Notes under the pieces: generated by a model
What the model saw: only the letters and a program-made list of their open reading frames with translations
What the model was told of the DNA's origin: nothing
Database searches by the model: none
Assembly: GCA_946699065.1 (NCBI GenBank)
Contig: CAMPDV010000210.1
Location: forward strand, 1-64,000
DNA length: 64,000 bases
Reading direction: 5' to 3'
Origin: Loxodes magnus
Taxonomy: Eukaryota > Ciliophora > Karyorelictea > Loxodida > Loxodidae
Translations under genes and position numbers: made by a program
In this document: positions 60,200 through 64,000 of the stretch, piece after piece
How positions within the stretch are numbered: the stretch's first letter is position 1
Layout: each line of letters starts with the position of its first letter

Positions 60200-61372
60200 T
60201 CATACAGAACTAGTGTGACCACTCATGGTCTTACAGGTACCTGTCTTGACGTCCCATAGTCTCACCGTCGAATCATTACTTCCCGATACGATGAACTCTG
60301 AATCACTGGATATAGCAACAGCATTTACATAATCTGTGTGACCACTCATGGTCTTACAGGTACCTGTCTTGACGTCCCATAGTCTCACTGTCTTATCATT
60401 ACTTCCCGATACGATGAACTCTGAATCACTGGATATAGACACAGCATATACATAACTAGTGTGATCACTCATGGTCTTACAGGTACCTGTCTTGACGTCC
60501 CATAGTCTCACTGTCTTATCATTACTTCCCGATACGATGAACTCTGAATCACTGGATATAGCCACAGCAGATACATAACTAGTGTGACCACTCATGGTCT
60601 TACAGGTACCTGTCTTGACGTTCCATATTCTCACCGTACAATCATAACTTCCCGATACGATGAACTCTGAATCACTGGATATAGCCACAGCATTTACATA
60701 ATCTGTGTGACCACTCATGGTCTTACAGGTACCTGTCTTGACGTCCCATAGTCTCACTGTCTTATCATTACTTCCCGATACGATGAACTCTGAATCACTG
60801 GATATAGCCACAGCATATACATAACTAGTGTGATCACTCATGGTCTTACAGGTACCTGTCTTGACGTCCCATAGTCTCACTGTCTTATCATTACTTCCCG
60901 ATACGATGAACTCTGAATCACTGGATATAGCCACAGCATATAAATAATGTGTGTGACCACTCATGGTCTTACAGGTACCTGTCTTGACGTCCCATAGTCT
61001 CACCGTCGAATCATTACTTCCCGATACGATGAACTCTGAATCACTGGATATAGCAACAGCATTTACATAATCTGTGTGACCACTCATGGTCTTACAGGTA
61101 CCTGTCTTGACGTCCCATAGTCTCACTGTCTTATCATTACTTCCCGATACGATGAACTCTGAATCACTGGATATAGACACAGCATATACATAACTAGTGT
61201 GATCACTCATGGTCTTACAGGTACCTGTCTTGACGTCCCATAGTCTCACTGTCTTATCATTACTTCCCGATACGATGAACTCTGAATCACTGGATATAGC
61301 CATAGCATATACAACATTAGTGTGACCACTCATGGTCTTACAGGTACCTGTCTTGACGTCCCATAGTCTCAC
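60200..61372 (-). CDS. Open WD40 segment, 390 codons (9.5 blades)
   Basis: The blades in order are NVVYA-NDK, SYVYA-NDK, DYVNA-NDS, HYLYA-NDK, SYVYA-NDK, DYVNA-YDC-VRIWN, SYVSA-NDK, SYVYA-NDK and DYVNA-NDS, ending at SSV-TGA. Just downstream of the end lies a one-base loss of the gccaagatc kind (60,192). Upstream the frame stays open to the loss near 61,447. It is the near-identical partner of 62044-63216 and shares its blade series with 55278-57434. Confidence 0.36.
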   Translation of the reverse strand: MRLWDVKTGTCKTMSGHTNVVYAMAISSDSEFIVSGSNDKTVRLWDVKTGTCKTMSDHTSYVYAVSISSDSEFIVSGSNDKTVRLWDVKTGTCKTMSGHTDYVNAVAISSDSEFIVSGSNDSTVRLWDVKTGTCKTMSGHTHYLYAVAISSDSEFIVSGSNDKTVRLWDVKTGTCKTMSDHTSYVYAVAISSDSEFIVSGSNDKTVRLWDVKTGTCKTMSGHTDYVNAVAISSDSEFIVSGSYDCTVRIWNVKTGTCKTMSGHTSYVSAVAISSDSEFIVSGSNDKTVRLWDVKTGTCKTMSDHTSYVYAVSISSDSEFIVSGSNDKTVRLWDVKTGTCKTMSGHTDYVNAVAISSDSEFIVSGSNDSTVRLWDVKTGTCKTMSGHTSSV

Positions 61373-62043
61373 CGTCTTATCTCTACTTCCCGATACGATG
61401 AACTCCGAATCACTGGATATAGCCGCAGAGAATACATAACTAGTGTGACCATCATGGTCTTACAGGTACCTGTCTTGACGTCCCATAGTCTCACCGTCTA
61501 ATCATGACTTCCCGATACGATGAACTCTGAATCACTGGATATAGCCACATCATATACATAACTAGTGTGACCACTCATGGTCTTACAGGTACCTGTCTTG
61601 ACGTCCCATAGTCTCACCGTACAATCATAACTTCCCGATACGATGAACTCTGAATCACTGGATATAGCCACAGATCATACATAACTAGTGTGACCACTCA
61701 TGGTCTTACAGGTACCTGTCTTGACGTCCCATAGTCTCACCGTCTTATCTCTACTTCCCGATACGATGAACTCTGAATCACTGGATATAGCCACAGCATA
61801 TACATAACTAGTGTGACCACTCATGGTCTTACAGGTACCTGTCTTGACGTCCCATAGTCTCACCGTCTTATCTCTACTTCCCGATACGATGAACTCTGAA
61901 TCACTGGATATAGCCACAGCATATACATAACTAGTGTGACCACTCATGGTCTTACAGGTACCTGTCTTGACGTCCCATAGTCTCACCGTACAATCATAAC
62001 TTCCCGATACGATGAACTCTGAATAACTGGATATAGCCACAGA

Positions 62044-63216
62044 TCATACAGAACTAGTGTGACCACTCATGGTCTTACAGGTACCTGTCTTGACGTCCCA
62101 TAGTCTCACCGTCGAATCATTACTTCCCGATACGATGAACTCTGAATCACTGGATATAGCAACAGCATTTACATAATCTGTGTGACCACTCATGGTCTTA
62201 CAGGTACCTGTCTTGACGTCCCATAGTCTCACTGTCTTATCATTACTTCCCGATACGATGAACTCTGAATCACTGGATATAGACACAGCATATACATAAC
62301 TAGTGTGATCACTCATGGTCTTACAGGTACCTGTCTTGACGTCCCATAGTCTCACTGTCTTATCATTACTTCCCGATACGATGAACTCTGAATCACTGGA
62401 TATAGCCACAGCAGATACATAACTAGTGTGACCACTCATGGTCTTACAGGTACCTGTCTTGACGTTCCATATTCTCACCGTACAATCATAACTTCCCGAT
62501 ACGATGAACTCTGAATCACTGGATATAGCCACAGCATTTACATAATCTGTGTGACCACTCATGGTCTTACAGGTACCTGTCTTGACGTCCCATAGTCTCA
62601 CTGTCTTATCATTACTTCCCGATACGATGAACTCTGAATCACTGGATATAGCCACAGCATATACATAACTAGTGTGATCACTCATGGTCTTACAGGTACC
62701 TGTCTTGACGTCCCATAGTCTCACTGTCTTATCATTACTTCCCGATACGATGAACTCTGAATCACTGGATATAGCCACAGCATATAAATAATGTGTGTGA
62801 CCACTCATGGTCTTACAGGTACCTGTCTTGACGTCCCATAGTCTCACCGTCGAATCATTACTTCCCGATACGATGAACTCTGAATCACTGGATATAGCAA
62901 CAGCATTTACATAATCTGTGTGACCACTCATGGTCTTACAGGTACCTGTCTTGACGTCCCATAGTCTCACTGTCTTATCATTACTTCCCGATACGATGAA
63001 CTCTGAATCACTGGATATAGACACAGCATATACATAACTAGTGTGATCACTCATGGTCTTACAGGTACCTGTCTTGACGTCCCATAGTCTCACCGTATAA
63101 TCATAACTTCCCGATACGATGAACTCTGAATCACTGGATATAGCCATAGCATATACAACATTAGTGTGACCACTCATGGTCTTACAGGTACCTGTCTTGA
63201 CGTCCCATAGTCTCAC
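62044..63216 (-). CDS. Open WD40 segment, 390 codons (9.5 blades), copy of 60.2-61.4 kb
   Basis: It matches 60200-61372 blade for blade at an offset of 1,844 bp. The one clear difference is the first 23-25 set, YDY here and NDK there. The downstream boundary is again SSV-TGA, and upstream it runs open to the one-base loss near 63,291. Shared length, boundaries and flanking indel show one recent segmental duplication. The start is arbitrary. Confidence 0.36.
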   Translation of the reverse strand: MRLWDVKTGTCKTMSGHTNVVYAMAISSDSEFIVSGSYDYTVRLWDVKTGTCKTMSDHTSYVYAVSISSDSEFIVSGSNDKTVRLWDVKTGTCKTMSGHTDYVNAVAISSDSEFIVSGSNDSTVRLWDVKTGTCKTMSGHTHYLYAVAISSDSEFIVSGSNDKTVRLWDVKTGTCKTMSDHTSYVYAVAISSDSEFIVSGSNDKTVRLWDVKTGTCKTMSGHTDYVNAVAISSDSEFIVSGSYDCTVRIWNVKTGTCKTMSGHTSYVSAVAISSDSEFIVSGSNDKTVRLWDVKTGTCKTMSDHTSYVYAVSISSDSEFIVSGSNDKTVRLWDVKTGTCKTMSGHTDYVNAVAISSDSEFIVSGSNDSTVRLWDVKTGTCKTMSGHTSSV

Positions 63217-63521
63217 CGTCTTATCTCTACTTCCCGATACGATGAACTCCGAATCACTGGATATAGCCGCAGAGAATACATAACTAGTGTGACCATCATG
63301 GTCTTACAGGTACCTGTCTTGACGTCCCATAGTCTCACCGTCTAATCATGACTTCCCGATACGATGAACTCTGAATCACTGGATATAGCCACATCATATA
63401 CATAACTAGTGTGACCACTCATGGTCTTACAGGTACCTGTCTTGACGTCCCATAGTCTCACCGTACAATCATAACTTCCCGATACGATGAACTCTGAATC
63501 ACTGGATATAGCCACAGATCA

Positions 63522-63641
<120 letters not shown>

Positions 63642-64000
63642 TCATACATAATCTGTGTGACCACTCATGGTCTTACAGGTACCTGTCTTGACGTCCCATA
63701 GTCTCACCGTCTTATCTCTACTTCCCGATACGATGAACTCTGAATCACTGGATATAGCCACAGCAGATACATAACTAGTGTGACCACTCATGGTCTTACA
63801 GGTACCTGTCTTGACGTCCCATAGTCTCACTGTCTTATCATTACTTCCCGATACGATGAACTCTGAATCACTGGATATAGCCACAGCAGATACATAACTA
63901 GTGTGACCACTCATGGTCTTACAGGTACCTGTCTTGACGTCCCATAGTCTCACTGTCTTATCATTACTTCCCGATACGATGAACTCTGAATCACTGGATA

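Overview
The whole 64,000-base window is one uninterrupted tandem array. The unit is 123 bp (41 codons). Read on the minus strand it encodes one WD40 (beta-propeller blade) repeat. Taking the first gacgtccc at position 1 and the last at 63,936, the array holds 520 complete units plus a partial one. Their combined length is 25 bases short of 520 x 123, and that deficit is fully accounted for by the indels I could locate (32 losses of one base, one gain of one base, three gains of two bases). Neither end of the array lies in the window. I see no N-terminal effector or NTPase domain, no C-terminus, no unrelated gene, no RNA gene and no mobile element. No stretch of even 300 bases lies outside the array.

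Residue numbering used throughout: G1 H2 T3 S4 Y5 V6 Y7 A8 V9 A10 I11 S12 S13 D14 S15 E16 F17 I18 V19 S20 G21 S22 R23 D24 K25 T26 V27 R28 L29 W30 D31 V32 K33 T34 G35 T36 C37 K38 T39 M40 S41. The GH, D24, T26 and W30-D31 landmarks of a WD40 blade are all present. The framework is almost invariant even at silent sites, which indicates recent amplification or homogenisation. Variation is concentrated at residues 4-5, 7-8 and 23-25. These are the columns that, as I recall the fungal HET-D/E/R (NWD) work, are hypervariable and under diversifying selection there.

Under the standard code the array is not one gene. More than 120 in-frame stops cut it into open segments of roughly 60-718 codons. The stops are very unevenly placed: nearly all are TGA at residue 7 or TAG at residue 25, both in the hypervariable columns. 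In WD40 proteins those columns often carry Trp (V-W-S-V) and Gln (D-Q-T). I found no in-frame TAA. This fits either a reassigned code (TGA=Trp, TAG=Gln) or a few founder nonsense alleles spread by unit duplication. Thirty-six uncompensated indels argue that the full array is not a single protein under any code, but 20,600-36,707 (about 131 units) keeps one reading frame throughout.

Layout: 1-8.9 kb, mixed units including five copies of a doubly frameshifted, frame-restored unit; 8.9-21.7 kb, a large block present about four times; 21.7-31.8 kb, frame-continuous and rich in 246-bp dimers; 31.8-34.2 kb, a copy of 20.7-23.1 kb at exactly 11,070 bp; 34.2-37.5 kb, a 1,230-bp higher-order repeat; 37.5-41.3 kb, long open composites; 41.3-49.6 kb, including a 1,844-bp tandem duplication; 49.6-54.4 kb, HYYS/SYVSAV units with many one-base losses; 54.4-64 kb, subtypes unique to the right end and the longest open segment.

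Organism: the sequence alone does not identify it. A satellite-like array of this size with higher-order structure suggests a eukaryote (fungus, alga or other protist) carrying high-identity WD40 genes such as NACHT/NB-ARC-WD40 receptors. If the codon reassignment is real, a ciliate or another lineage with a variant code becomes likely. Hand-counted G+C of one typical unit is about 45%.
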